A stretch of DNA of 64,000 nt. It comes from Mesorhizobium sp. M9A.F.Ca.ET.002.03.1.2 (lineage in GTDB: Bacteria; Pseudomonadota; Alphaproteobacteria; Rhizobiales; Rhizobiaceae). The notes under the pieces are model-generated. The model had not been told where the DNA came from and ran no database searches. It saw nothing but the letters and a program-made list of their open reading frames with translations. The translations under genes and the position numbers were made by a program. Below, one piece after another: positions 1 through 9,929 of this stretch; positions within the stretch are counted from its first letter, which is position 1, and the number at the start of each line of letters is the position of its first letter. Where the stretch lies: positions 2,783,001-2,847,000 of the forward strand of contig NZ_CP034443.1 of NCBI RefSeq assembly GCF_003952365.1. The letters run 5' to 3'.

Positions 1-45
1 TCCGGAAATAACCTCGGAACTGCCCGAATTGGCCTTGGTGGGGAT

Positions 46-912
46 TCAGACTTCCGCCATCTGCAGACACTGGCAAAGATATTCGCTCAGCAACACCAGA
101 GGCGGCACGTGCATCGCCGACCCGGCCTGTGGCCAAGCCTCAGCCGAGGTAAACAATACCACCTCGTCCGCAGTCCGGGCGATCGGGCAGTCAACGCGGG
201 TCGTAATGGCAATCGTGTATGCTCCGGTTTCGCGCGCAATAGCCAGAAAATCCTTGGTTTCCACAGTGTGGCCACGCGACGAAATGCCAATGGCGAGGCT
301 CAACGAGCCAAGCCCTCGCGCGAGAGCGTGAGACACGGTGGCGGACCCCGAGCAATGTGCGGGGAAACCTAGGCAGATCAGTCGCATGGCCAGAATATCA
401 GCGCAGACGGATGACGGCCCCGTGCCGAACAGTTCGACGCGTCGGGCCGCTCGGATGCGGTTGGCAAACCCACTAATTTGAAGGTCGTCAAAACCACGAG
501 CGGACACGGAAATTGAGTTTTGTAAAGCAGAACTGAGGATGGCGATCCGAGGAGCTGTGTCTACAGCTTCTGATGGCGCGCGTTCAGCCAGTTCGCCGCT
601 CAACTTCCGCCGCTCAATTTCGCCGCTGAGCGCAATCTTAAACTCGCGAAATCCCGAGAGTCCCAAGGTTCGGCAAAATCTTACAATTGAAGCAGAACCG
701 GTAGCGGTGTTGCGCGCAAGGTCGGCAATGGACAGCGCCAGAACAGCCTCGGGGTCTTGTGCAACATACAGAGCTATACGTGCGAGCGCATTCGGAGCCG
801 TGTTAATTGCATCATAGATGATGTCTAGCAGCAATTTCTGTGTATGTCGGGGCTTCCGCATGTGTCTTAGTGTTCGTTCCAAGCTGGCAGTCGACCCGCG
901 AAGGCCTAGCAA
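46..912 (-). CDS. RpiR/MurR-family transcriptional regulator
   Basis: A 288-residue protein with an N-terminal helix-turn-helix of the RpiR type (about residues 55-100, containing ADLARNTATGSASIVRFCR) and a C-terminal SIS sugar-phosphate isomerase-like domain (about 145-270, with ELFGTGPSS and ISSRGHTVETKDFLAIARE). Family members bind phosphosugars through the SIS domain and control sugar catabolism genes. The usual length is 280-300, so the gene looks intact. An internal Met at residue 18 (start 861) would remove an unconserved leader and is an equally good start. No target gene is adjacent: about 650 bases of non-coding sequence separate it from the next gene. The specific ligand cannot be told. 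Confidence 0.85.
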   Translation of the reverse strand: MLGLRGSTASLERTLRHMRKPRHTQKLLLDIIYDAINTAPNALARIALYVAQDPEAVLALSIADLARNTATGSASIVRFCRTLGLSGFREFKIALSGEIERRKLSGELAERAPSEAVDTAPRIAILSSALQNSISVSARGFDDLQISGFANRIRAARRVELFGTGPSSVCADILAMRLICLGFPAHCSGSATVSHALARGLGSLSLAIGISSRGHTVETKDFLAIARETGAYTIAITTRVDCPIARTADEVVLFTSAEAWPQAGSAMHVPPLVLLSEYLCQCLQMAEV

Positions 913-1561
913 AGCCCTGCATATTCGAGTCTCGCTGACGGTTCACTGACGCAGATCATAGACAAGGTCGATATCGGATTCCGGCTGCCGCTCCGTTCGC
1001 GCCCATGTCTCGGCAGTCGGGGCAATGGACGCGAGGGCATGCGCTCGGCCGCTCGCGAGGCGGTCTTGCGAGTGGCCTCGTTTAACGACGCCTCCTGGCC
1101 CGATGCTGTCAATGGAGCTTACTTTACTGGCTGCGCATGCGCCGCGCAAACCGTGGTGTCCTCGTCGTCAGGGCAGTGGGGACGACTGCACGGCAACGCA
1201 AGCGGTGCCGTCTGGGAAAATATATTCATTAGCATATTGGCGACATAACCAATCTTACTTGCGTTCTTCTATGATTAGGTTCATCGTCCGATCGAAACCG
1301 GGGGCATGACAAGGTGACTACATCTCTAGGGAACGCCGACGTGGCGTTTGGTAAATAGCTCATCTCAGCAAGTTGGCCACGAGCTTGCCGATCCACCCGT
1401 ACTAGCGGTTCGTCTCGCGGCTAGCGCATGCGACGGGCTTTACTTCTCTGGTACGGCAACAGAGGGCGCGACTGCTTGGGGTCAAGCTGGTCAGGAACTT
1501 GTCCTGTCGCGCATTGGCTCCGGCTGTTTAAAAAAGCCGCTGCAACAGTGAGGAAACCACA
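913..1561. other. Intergenic region, no gene recognised
   Basis: About 650 bases between the divergent RpiR gene and the sulfotransferase gene. Short open frames exist on both strands but none shows a recognisable domain. A GG-N10-GC motif with TTGC at the -12 position occurs at 1373-1389 on the plus strand, upstream of the sulfotransferase gene, but its -24 half (TGGCCAC) is imperfect and no TGT-N10-ACA site was found near it. Confidence 0.5.
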
Positions 1562-2428
1562 ATGTTTCACCCGCTTCCAGAAGAGCTGCGCGATATCGCG
1601 GGTCAACCCTTTCCACTTTATCCCTGCTCGAATGAATCTTGGTCAATCAAGCCGACGGCCGGCCGCTCAAGCTCGCGGGTTATGATATGTTCCATTCCGA
1701 AGGCGGGCACCCACCTATATGCCCGTCTGCTTGGACTGCTCGGGCTTGTACAGTCCGATGTGTTCTTTAATAAAGACTATCTTGGAGACTTCCGCTTTGT
1801 GGATGTCGAGCGAGCTCGCTTCACTCATTCCGAAAATATTCTATGGATACCGATCGAGATATCCTCGCGCTTTATTCAGCCCGGTCAGTTTGGCTATGGG
1901 CATCTACCGTGCGACATCGGCACTCGCCATTGTTTAGCGGATTTCAAGATCGTCTTTCTTTCGCGCGAAATGCGTGCGGCAATTGTGTCGCAGATGCGAT
2001 ATGTAGGTGACAGCGATTGGTGCCCGCCTGAGAGGGCTGAGATTACGTGGCGCAATGAGCCGGACGGACCTGACAAAATGCTGAAGTACTTCGATGAGAT
2101 CGCGCCTTTCATTTTCAATGATCGCTGCCATCCAGTGGCACCGTGGGCGGATCAGGAGAATGTTCTTGGATTGAGCTATGAGCAGATCATAGGCGACCAA
2201 GGACGCGAAGTTCAGTTCGAGACCATTCGCAGAATTGTAGAGTTTTGCGAGATCGAGCGGCCGCCGCAGCCTGAGCTGATCTTAAACCAGCTAATCGGAC
2301 AGCAGACCTTCACCCTGTCCAGCGGGCGAACTTCGTGGGAGGCTTGCTGGAATGCCGAGATCGAGGCGCGGTTTACCGCGCTGGGAGGGACGAGACTCAA
2401 CGAGCGATTCGGATTTGGTTCGAGATAG
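1562..2428 (+). CDS. Sulfotransferase-like protein (PAPS-binding)
   Basis: A 288-residue protein with the sulfotransferase P-loop IPKAGTHL (residues 45-52), which binds the 5'-phosphosulfate of PAPS, and a later segment VFLSREMRAAIVSQ (131-144) in which Arg135 and Ser143 fit the 3'-phosphate loop. Sulfotransferases move sulfate from PAPS to a hydroxyl or amine. On symbiosis islands such enzymes can decorate Nod factors or surface polysaccharide, but this protein is not clearly NodH or NoeE and I give no symbol. The ATG follows a GAGGAAACCACA ribosome-binding region. It appears intact and stands alone. The acceptor is unknown. Confidence 0.7.
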   Translation: MFHPLPEELRDIAGQPFPLYPCSNESWSIKPTAGRSSSRVMICSIPKAGTHLYARLLGLLGLVQSDVFFNKDYLGDFRFVDVERARFTHSENILWIPIEISSRFIQPGQFGYGHLPCDIGTRHCLADFKIVFLSREMRAAIVSQMRYVGDSDWCPPERAEITWRNEPDGPDKMLKYFDEIAPFIFNDRCHPVAPWADQENVLGLSYEQIIGDQGREVQFETIRRIVEFCEIERPPQPELILNQLIGQQTFTLSSGRTSWEACWNAEIEARFTALGGTRLNERFGFGSR

Positions 2429-3030
2429 ATTTCAGGCTGTCGCAGAGCCCGGCGATGGCAGGTACGCTCGGAGCCGCTCGCCGGACGTTTATGCGAGCGA
2501 TATTCTGGAAAGGCGCGCTGACCACTGCCCACCTGCCGCCCGCGCAATCACTTCCTGAAGTGCCGACATCGCGATTGGCGCGGGGCTTGCAAGGACCCTT
2601 GGTGCAACGTTCGACCGGAGCGCAGCGACGGGAGATGCCCGGGAGGGAGGAACCTGCCTCGATCCGGTTAGGAGACAAGAATTGTTGAATATAATCCCGC
2701 ACACCGCAGCGCGAGTCCCGCGCGCCCTAAGCCCTCTTATCCCAGCTTTACGTGCAGGTGTTTGCTGCAGTCACGCTCAGCCATCGCACTCGGCCGCCTG
2801 AAGTCGCTCGGCGAACGGCGACCGCGGGGGCAGTTCGCACGCACACAGCGCCGCTCACGGATGGGTCGGCTGTTGGGCCCAGCCATCCCACCGCATCTCT
2901 TCGAATAGCACGAGCCCCTTGACCTCCCGTCATCCGCGAACAGCGGGTGAGGCATTAAAGCGGTGCCCCCTTTGACGTCAAAAGGCCAGCCGTTGCCGCC
3001 CTGCCGTTCACTGTTAATTGGAGCCTAACC
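2429..3030. other. Intergenic region, no gene recognised
   Basis: About 600 bases downstream of the sulfotransferase gene. Open frames on both strands are short, Arg/Ser/Pro-rich and without recognisable motifs. I see no promoter or repeat that I can support. Confidence 0.5.
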
Positions 3031-3738
3031 ATGCCTTACGCCAAAAGCCGGCCTTATCGCTCTTTCAGCCCTAGCCCTGCTTTTTTTCGGGCTGGCGACG
3101 CAATATGGTCCAGTTGCCAAAGACTACGTGCGCCAGCATGAAAACCATAGCCGGCTCGTCGCGTTTTGGCGGAAGCTCATTCCAGAGCGGCGCGACGCAC
3201 TCTTAACGACGCCGCTGCGCCAACTGCTGGCAACCCGAATGGCGACGTCCCTCTCGTCTTATTTTTGGACTACAACTGCCCGCGGTGCCGGGCGGAAGAC
3301 CGTACAATCCAGCAAGCCCTCAAGCATGATCCCATGCTGAAGGTTGTCTACAAACATTGTCCGGGCAAGAGACCGGGTTCCAAATTTGCCGCACTGGCGG
3401 CGCTCGCCTCCAGCAAACAGGGAAAATATGAGGCGTTCCATCACGCCCTTATGGCTGCTCGCGGCCAGCTCAGCCAATTCGACATCTTGACTATCGCACG
3501 ACACGTTGGCCTCGAGGTTGAGCAGCTCAAGCGGGACATGGAAGACCGCGCCATCGAAAACGTCCTCGAGCGCAATTGCGCGCTCGCCAAGGAGCTGTAC
3601 ATCAACGTCACGCCGGCGTTGGTTCTCGGCGACGAAGTGATTTCAGGTGTGCTCAAGATTCACACGCTGGAACGCTTCATCGCCAAAGAGCGGGAAGAAG
3701 CTAAGCGTCGTGCCGGATCACAACTTCGGCATTTTGAC
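3031..3738 (+). pseudogene. DsbA/Com1-like thiol-disulfide oxidoreductase, frameshifted
   Basis: An ATG at 3031 is followed, in another frame, by a signal-like segment (GLIALSALALLFFGLAT, from about 3050). After a further frame change near 3190-3200 comes a thioredoxin-fold domain with the CPRC active site (DYNCPRCRAEDRT), a helical insert, and the cis-Pro region VTPALVLGDEVISG. Family members are exported and oxidise or isomerise disulfides in the periplasm. At least two frameshifts separate leader and domain, so the gene is dead as it stands. A one-base loss near 3722 destroys the stop that the second partial copy (16503-16867) still has, so this frame runs on to 4017 as noise. Confidence 0.8.
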
Positions 3739-3827
3739 AGCGTGGCGGCCGGTGCGATCCCGTTCTTTGGCCACGAGTGCCGCTTCTCGCGCCGGGCCAA
3801 ATCTCTTATATGGCCCGGCAACGCGGT
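3466..3827 (+). repeat. Direct repeat, copy 1 of a dsbA fragment
   Basis: About 362 bases nearly identical to 16503-16867 in the same orientation. It spans the C-terminal part of the DsbA-like gene and about 90 bases beyond it. One base is missing here near 3722 relative to the other copy (TCACAACTT against TCACCAACTT). Confidence 0.9.
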
Positions 3828-4762
3828 GCTAGCGTGCAAAGTCCTGCATTCAGCTCGCTTTCCTCAACTTGGCCGAACGCGATCGCACAGCTCGGGATCT
3901 ATTCAGCCGGTCCTGGTGTTTCCGTTCCGCCATCGGCGTCTTTCACCGAAGCCTCGCCAGAAGATAGGCGGGAGGCGCGCCGACGCCTGCTTCAGATCGC
4001 GGCCGGCGCGACGATGATCGTCATGGGCTCTCGCCCCCCTGGGGTGATCGTACAAGTCCCGATTGTCAGAAGAATCTGTTGACGTGGACGCCTCGGCGCC
4101 AAGCTCGCGCCACCTGTCGACAGCGCGGCCCTTGGCGTGTTGGATAAAGCCGCAAAGCGGTTGCAAGAAATCCCGTTCGGATTGACGAAAATGACGGTGG
4201 CCGCACCCATGCACCTCGATCATGCCATTCAAGGCCGAGGCTCTGGTCGAGGTCACCTCATTGAGGATGACGGCGGCCGGAATTGCCTGGATCAAGCAGC
4301 CAATCGTGGTGCGCGACACCTCATTTATTGAATTGAGGGTGGCGCCGGCGTTCCGGCATTGAAGTCCTGATATCAATTGTGCGACAGGCTGCCTCATCGA
4401 ACCGCTGGCGGAGGCAAGCGTGGGCTGCAGCACCAGATCACAGGCATGCCGCCAGCGAGGCCATCCCATGTGCTTAATGGCCATGCCGCCAAGATCGAAT
4501 TCGCTACCCGCATGAAACCTCGGTGTGGTGGAGGTGTTGAGAGGCACCTGCGCCAGGCTGGCGAACGGTTAGAAGCGGGCAAAACCCGTAGCTCAGCTCA
4601 TAGCCCGCCTAAACAAAGGCGGGCATCTTAGAAGGCCGCAGTCCTTCGGACTTAGGTCCAAAAGACCGGCCCAGGTGATTTCGCAAGCCGGGCGGGGGTT
4701 TGCGCCGTTCGCATCAAGAGCTGTCCGCCCGGCCAATTCTGTCCCTTACATAAACCTGACAA
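3739..4762. other. Intergenic region, no gene recognised
   Basis: About 1 kb between the dsbA relic and the convergent thioredoxin/TPR gene. Open frames on both strands show no recognisable domain. It contains an inverted repeat at 4603-4624, listed separately. Confidence 0.45.
4603..4624. terminator. Inverted repeat, possible terminator
   Basis: GCCCGCCT and AGGCGGGC form an 8-bp perfect stem around a 6-base loop. It lies about 140 bases past the stop of the thioredoxin/TPR gene (minus strand). There is no strong T run, so factor-independent termination is only possible. Confidence 0.35.
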
Positions 4763-5923
4763 TCAGCCGCAAACGGTATACCAGCTGTCGAATCGGCCAT
4801 TGTTTGGAACCGCACACAGAGCGCCGTAACAAACCTTCTCACCCTTGAAGTAGGCCAGGAACTGCAGTAAATGCGATATTTCGCGCTGTTCATCTTCGTC
4901 CCGGATAAGCTCCGGACCGCCCTGCGACTTCAGTGCCAGCTCGATCAACTCGATCGCCCGATCTTTGTTGCCGCTCTCGTGATAGTACAGGGCTGCCAAA
5001 CGATAAGGCAGGAGCTTACGTTTGTCGCTTTCCGGGGGATTCAGTGCCAGGATGTGTTCGGACAGCTGTTTTCCCATCGCCAAGCGCTCAGCAGACGGAA
5101 AGTGCGAATGGTCAAGGTTCGGAAAGAAGAGCTCGTCTAACGCCGCAACCATCCAATTCTCGGAGTTTCTGTTGATCGCGTCGCGAACGAATTGGCGCAT
5201 GACGGGCAAGCCGACCTGCATGTCCTTCATTTTGTGAAGCAACAGATTCACATGAGAACGGCGGAAACCGAGGTTGTCCGGCATCAAGGCGATGCCTTCT
5301 TCGATCGCCGAGAGCGCCGTCTTCCAATCCTTTTTCTCCACCGCCGCCCGATATCTGTCCTTGATCGGCTTCTTCAGCGCTTGTTCGCGCGCTATGGGTT
5401 CGCCTTCCGCGATCCGCTCCGCATCGGCGGATTTTGCCTGATCGCTGGTGCGCCAGCTGCCGTTAAGCACCTTCGGCAAGACCTCATCGAGTTTCGTCGG
5501 TTCACCAATAAAGGCGATGCAGCCGTCTCGGTCGACCACGAAACTGGTGGGAATCCAGAAAGAAAAGCTGGGCTCCAGCCAAAGCTTGTCCATTTCGCCT
5601 GTGGAGTCGAATGCGATCCGATAGTTCAGATTCGGGAACTTTTCCGTCAACCAAGCGTCCAACGTGCTTCGGGCCTCATCGGCCGTTGGAGCGCGTTCAC
5701 TAGCCGCGACTCCTACGATCTCAACGCCGCTTTCCCTGTATTTCTCCTGCAGCTGCATCAGATGGGGCATCCCGTCCACACACGAACCGCACCAAGTTGC
5801 CCAAAATTCGACGATGTACACTTTGCCGGGCTCGAAGCTGGTGAGGGGCTCGCCACGCAGCCAGGTTTCCGCTTGAATCGAAGGAGCCGGGGACTCGATC
5901 TGCAACACCACGTTGTTCTCCAA
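4763..5923 (-). CDS. TlpA-like thioredoxin domain fused to TPR region
   Basis: A protein of about 386 residues. The N-terminal part is a TlpA/ResA-like thioredoxin domain with active site WCGSC (residues 44-48) and cis-Pro segment WIPTSF (123-128). The second half (about 190-370) is helical and TPR-like (for example DWKTALSAIEEGIALMPDN and AIELIELALKSQG). Such domains reduce protein disulfides; the TPR part suggests a partner protein. The start is uncertain: the frame begins at a TTG (5923), while an ATG at 5954 lies in another frame, and the frame stays open upstream. No signal peptide is visible from the TTG. A sigma-54-like promoter lies at 6042-6059, so symbiotic expression is plausible. 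Confidence 0.75.
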   Translation of the reverse strand: MENNVVLQIESPAPSIQAETWLRGEPLTSFEPGKVYIVEFWATWCGSCVDGMPHLMQLQEKYRESGVEIVGVAASERAPTADEARSTLDAWLTEKFPNLNYRIAFDSTGEMDKLWLEPSFSFWIPTSFVVDRDGCIAFIGEPTKLDEVLPKVLNGSWRTSDQAKSADAERIAEGEPIAREQALKKPIKDRYRAAVEKKDWKTALSAIEEGIALMPDNLGFRRSHVNLLLHKMKDMQVGLPVMRQFVRDAINRNSENWMVAALDELFFPNLDHSHFPSAERLAMGKQLSEHILALNPPESDKRKLLPYRLAALYYHESGNKDRAIELIELALKSQGGPELIRDEDEQREISHLLQFLAYFKGEKVCYGALCAVPNNGRFDSWYTVCG

Positions 5924-6041
5924 AGCCGTTGAAAGGTTGTGAGATTTTCTGCATGAGCTTATTTCCCTCTCAGAGACGGCACACGGTTCAGGGGAGAGAA
6001 CATCCTCGTCTGCTCCATTGCATACCGTCCTGCTGCAAGCG

Positions 6042-6059
6042 TTGCAAGGTCCATGCCAG
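6042..6059 (-). promoter_or_regulatory. Sigma-54 (-24/-12) promoter candidate
   Basis: Read on the minus strand the site is CTGGCATGGACCTTGCAA, with TGGCATG at -24, TTGCA at -12 and the exact GG-N10-GC spacing of RpoN promoters. It is about 120 bases upstream of the TTG start of the thioredoxin/TPR gene. Upstream, TGT-N10-ACG at 6151-6166 differs by one base from the NifA site TGT-N10-ACA. Confidence 0.55.
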
Positions 6060-6129
6060 CGGGCTCAGCGCGCAAGTGCATGAATATGCTTTGAAAACCC
6101 TCCGCAGTGCCCGGATGGCGGTTGGATTG

Positions 6130-6159
6130 AACCTGACAAGTTTCTGCCTTTGTCAGGTT
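6130..6159. repeat. Perfect 10-bp inverted repeat
   Basis: AACCTGACAA (6130-6139) and TTGTCAGGTT (6150-6159) are exact inverted copies around a 10-base loop. It lies upstream of the thioredoxin/TPR promoter candidate and could be an operator or a hairpin. No function can be assigned. Confidence 0.5.
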
Positions 6160-6186
6160 TTGAACGCGCATTGCCCGTGTTTCGCG

Positions 6187-6268
6187 CCGCCAGAAAAGCG
6201 TGGCCCATCCGCACGATCCTGAAGCCCAAACGGTCGAACACGTGCGACACCGCCGCAATATGTCGTGC
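6187..6268. repeat. Diverged direct repeat, copy 1 (partner 18213-18297)
   Basis: From GCCGCCAGAAAAGCGTGGCC to the segment GTGCGACACCGCCGCA this stretch matches 18213-18297 in the same orientation, roughly 80 percent by eye. It is probably a remnant of a shared mobile or duplicated sequence. No coding identity was recognised in either copy. Confidence 0.6.
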
Positions 6269-6665
6269 CATGCATCGATGCCAAGCGCCTCGGCGTTGAG
6301 CTCGCAGCACGCCAGAACATCATCGACGAGACGTTCAAGCTCGACCCGGGAACGGGAAAACGGCCCGAGGTTTGGCCTTGGTCGGGACGGCCGAACGGCA
6401 ATATCGCCGAGAGGGAAAGACGCAGAAGAAGATCATCACACCCGGCGAGCCGAAAGTGTCGGCAAGCCATCGCAGAAGGCAGCAAACATGCAGGCCCAGA
6501 CGTATCGCTGGGCGATCTGAGGGAGTGGCATACGTTGCGCGCCTGGTGCAGAAATTGCTCGCATCATGCCGAAGTAAGGTCGGCCGCGCTAATCCGCCGG
6601 TATGGCAAAGGCGCACTATTCAGCACGGTCGAGGGCACTTGGTTGCCCGGGAATTGAACCGGCTC
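6269..6665. other. Unassigned remnant sequence
   Basis: A plus-strand open frame here ends with a segment containing LREWHTLRAWCRNCSHHAEV, which looks like a piece of a small Cys/His-containing protein. It has no convincing start and breaks off near 6657. It is probably degraded coding sequence; I cannot name it. Confidence 0.3.
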
Positions 6666-6669
6666 ATCA

Positions 6670-6991
6670 CTGGTCAGTGATAATGCCAGCCAGTTCATCT
6701 CGAACGCCATCCTCTCCTGCGCGGATCAGAACCGGTCGAATGGCATTCCATGCGCATGGCAAGCATCGCTATCGCCTGTGGCGCGCCGACTGCAACACCG
6801 CGCGGCCGCACTCCCAAATCGCCTGGCAGACACCGGCCAAGTTCGCCACCACCTTCAATCCGCGACGGTCGCTCGCGCTGCGCTATGCGAAAGGCTCCGC
6901 GCCAGCCCCCGTCGCTTCACCCGCCCAGCAGCGCACAACCCACGCCGGAAACGAACCCAAAACTGGAGAAACTCGGGGCGACGTCATTTAG
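6670..6991 (+). pseudogene. IS3-family transposase remnant
   Basis: The translation SDNASQFISNAILSCADQN (from about 6675) matches the DDE-region segment of IS3-family OrfB proteins. After an internal deletion and frame change comes the typical C-terminus, WRADCNTARPHSQIAWQTP followed by FNPRRSLALRYAKGSAPAP. The catalytic core between the two pieces is gone. It is an inactive scrap that abuts the decayed gabD copy. Confidence 0.75.
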
Positions 6992-8422
6992 ATTCCACCC
7001 ATGCAGAGGTACTTCATTTCGAGGTAGTCTTCGAGCCCGTGGCGGGAACCCTCCCGCCCGATGCCGGACTGCTTCATGCCGCCAAAGGGCGCCGCTTCCG
7101 AAGACATACGCCCCGTATTGATGCCAATCATGCCATATTCCAATGCCTCGGCCACGCGCCAGACACGCCTCAGGTTCGAGGCATGGAAATAGGCGGCGAG
7201 CCCGTAAATCGTGTCGTTTGCCTCACAGACAACCTGATCCGCATCGTGGAAGCGGATGATCGGCGCCAACGGCCCGAAAGTCTCCTCTTGCGCAACCGCC
7301 ATGATGCTGGAGATCTCGGTGAAGGCTGTGGGTTGAAAACGTTCGGCCCCGCATCGAATTATCCCACCCTTAGCAACGGCATCTGCGATGTGGGACTCGA
7401 TCTTGGCCAAAGCATGCATGTCGATGAGTGGTCAGACGTCCACTCCCGGAGCGAAGCCGTCGCCAACCGATAAGTGCCGGACTTTCTCCACGAACTTCTC
7501 GACGAACTCATCGTGAACGCTCGATTGGACGTAAAGCCGGTTCGATGAAACGCAAGTCTGGCCGGCATTGCGGAACTTCGCCTGGATCGCCCCGTCAACG
7601 GCAGCGTCAATATCCGCGTCGTCGAAGACGATGAAGGGCGCATTGCCGCCGAGCTCGAGGCTGACCTTCTTGATCTAGTCCGAGCACTGGCGCATGAGCA
7701 GTCGGCCAACCTCGGTGGAGCCTGTAAAGCTGATGTTTCGGACCTTGGCATTGGAGCAGAGTTCGCGGCCCCACGCGATCACCTTCGGACGCATAGACCA
7801 GGTTGACAACGCCGTCAGGAAAGCCGGCTTGCTGCGCGAGGGCAAACATTGCACCTGCCACGAGCGGCGTCGGTTCAGCAGGTTTGAGCACGATCGCGCA
7901 GCCCGCCGCCAGGGCCGGCGAGATCTTGCGCGCCACCATCGACGCTGGGAAATTCCATGGCGTAATCGTGCCGACGACACCGATCTGCTGATTGATCACC
8001 ATCATCCGACGGTCTGTAGACGGTGCGGAGATCGTCTCGCCATAGATGCGATTGGCTTCTTCGGCGTACCATTGCAGATACGCGGCCGCATGCGAAACCT
8101 CCGACTTGGCTTCGGCAAACGGCTTGCCCATTTCCGCAGTCAGAATCGCGGCGAGATCGCCTGCATGGCGATGATCAGCTGATGCCATCGCCAAAGAAGG
8201 TCGCTGCGCTCTCGGGCGGTCAGCGCCGCCCATCCAGGCTGCGCGACATAGGCCTCGTCTACCGCAGCCCGTGTCTCCTCCACGCCCATGTCGGACGTCC
8301 TGCCAGCACTTCGCCGCTCGACGGGTTGAGGACCACAAATGACCGCTCGCGAACTGACGTGCCAAGTGCCGGCAGGCGATGGACGGCGCCAAACAGGTCC
8401 GGGGATTTCAGTGGCGGATCAT
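6988..8422 (-). pseudogene. gabD: Succinate-semialdehyde dehydrogenase, decayed copy
   Basis: Four overlapping minus-strand frames together reproduce most of the NAD(P)-dependent aldehyde dehydrogenase encoded intact at 30271-31728, including the substrate-channel and C-terminal segments (EETFGPLAPIIRFHDADQVV, GMIGINTGRMSSEAAPFGGMKQSGIGREGS). The ATG equivalent to the intact start (8422) is followed after three codons by TGA, and there are several further frameshifts and an in-frame stop near 7675. Homology to the intact copy continues about 130 bases upstream of the start. It is clearly non-functional. Confidence 0.9.
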
Positions 8423-8552
8423 CGGCAGGCACAGGGGCAAACCGGGTTCCTCTCAAAGGCAGCTGATATGTATAATCGGCAGAGCCTCGGCGTGTACTCC
8501 GCACCTGCGGGTCCTTATAGGGCCTCGGCCATACGGCTGGTAGACCATCCAC

Positions 8553-9154
8553 TCAACTTGAAAGGGAGAATTCTTGAACGCTTCTGGTCGATGGCTTGCG
8601 GTTCTCATCAGGTGCAAACTGAACAATGGACATCGGCTTCCCGACCGCGCGTACCGGCCATCGGTCCGAATAGCAGCAGTGCAGCCAAATGCCTTTTTTG
8701 AGCATCATCGGATTGAAATTGCTTTCAAAAGTCCTCGATCTTGCCGCCCCCCATCGCGAGCGCCACAAACGGGCGTGGAAAATCAAAAGGGACCACAATC
8801 GAGAATCAGCACGGTGATGCCTTCTTTGCGACCGTAGGCACGCAGATCATCTGCCAGCTGGGCTCGGGACCGTGCAGGTCGCGCCCCAAAAAACGAGAAG
8901 GGGGGTCGTTGTGGTGGAAGAGGTCGGGGATTTTCGAAAGAGCGTCGTTTACGGCGGGTCGTCCCTGTAGAGCATTCCCCTCGAATGCGACCGCCTTCAA
9001 AGGAGGACTTGCCATCGACGCCACGCTGATAACCGCTGCTGGCAAGCTGGAACTCAATACCGGTTAATTGCACTGAGGGCGGCGGCAACCACCCCTCGAA
9101 AACTTTTTGCCCGGGGGCTTAAGCTCGGAAAGAGTGTTCCTTATCATATTGTGT
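8553..9154. other. Region without recognisable gene
   Basis: About 600 bases upstream of the decayed gabD. Open frames on either strand are under 110 codons and carry no motif I know. No repeat or promoter is supported. Confidence 0.4.
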
Positions 9155-9790
9155 TCAAAGTAAATGGACGTGGTGCGTTTCGTGGGTTGAATCACATAAA
9201 GTAGTCTGTGTTAACGTCTGCCAAACCACGTTCCCTTGCCGGTTCCATGTTGGGGCTAGATGGTTTATTTCGACCAGGGTTGCCACATGTTTTTTGACGG
9301 TGTTCCGGTTTGCACCGGTCAGGTTGACGATCTCGCCAATGGTCATTCGCCCGCGCTCCTTGAGGGCTTCAACTATTTGAAGGGAGAGTTCCGGAAGCGT
9401 ACCGAGCACGAGACGCTCGCGCTCGATTTTCTTCTCAAGCCGCTGCTTTTGCTGCTGAAGAGCGCGCAGGAAATAAACAGCCCAGCGCTGCCAATTAGGC
9501 CTCGGACTGCGGATCGTTTTTTGAGTTTGCCGAAGCGCCAGATAGTAGCCCTCCTTGCTGTTCTCGATCACGCTTTCGAGCGAAGAGTAAGGCACATAAG
9601 CATAGCCACTGCGCATCAGCAGAAGCGTCGTCAGAACGCGATAGCCTTCCATTGCCGTCCTGGAATGGATGGATCTCCAAAAAGACCACCGTGAACATTG
9701 CCACGACGAGCAGAGATCTCGACCGCATCGACTGCGCCAGCCGACGCCCGAAGGGATTGTGCAGACGATCGAGCGGTTACGTCGCCGGCG
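9155..9790 (-). pseudogene. Fic-family protein (AMPylase-like), frameshifted
   Basis: The upstream part contains the Fic motif core HPFQDGNGRLSR. A one-base loss right after it (near 9645) throws the frame, and the adjacent frame continues with the conserved follow-on YRVLTTLLLMRSGYAYVPYS, a helical region and a C-terminal winged-helix-like segment (GRMTIGEIVNLTGANRNTVKKH). Fic enzymes usually transfer AMP to a target hydroxyl. Here the active-site His, Gly-Asn-Gly and Arg are present, but the N-terminal region is missing and the frame is broken, so it is a relic. It neighbours another broken toxin gene. Confidence 0.8.
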
Positions 9791-9929
9791 CTAGAAAATA
9801 GGCCCTCCACTGAGCATCTATCATTAGCCTGAACTTTCGAGCCCTTGCCAAGCTTTGTCGGGGCGGTCTCGCCCATCACGGCTGGGAAGTGCGGTCCATG
9901 GAAACCGGCGTATCAGTTAGATCGATCAT

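Noticed and set aside
1240..1320. A possible nod box upstream of the sulfotransferase gene
   Set aside because: Only short pieces (ATCGAAAC, AACCAATC) resemble the consensus, and in the wrong order and spacing.
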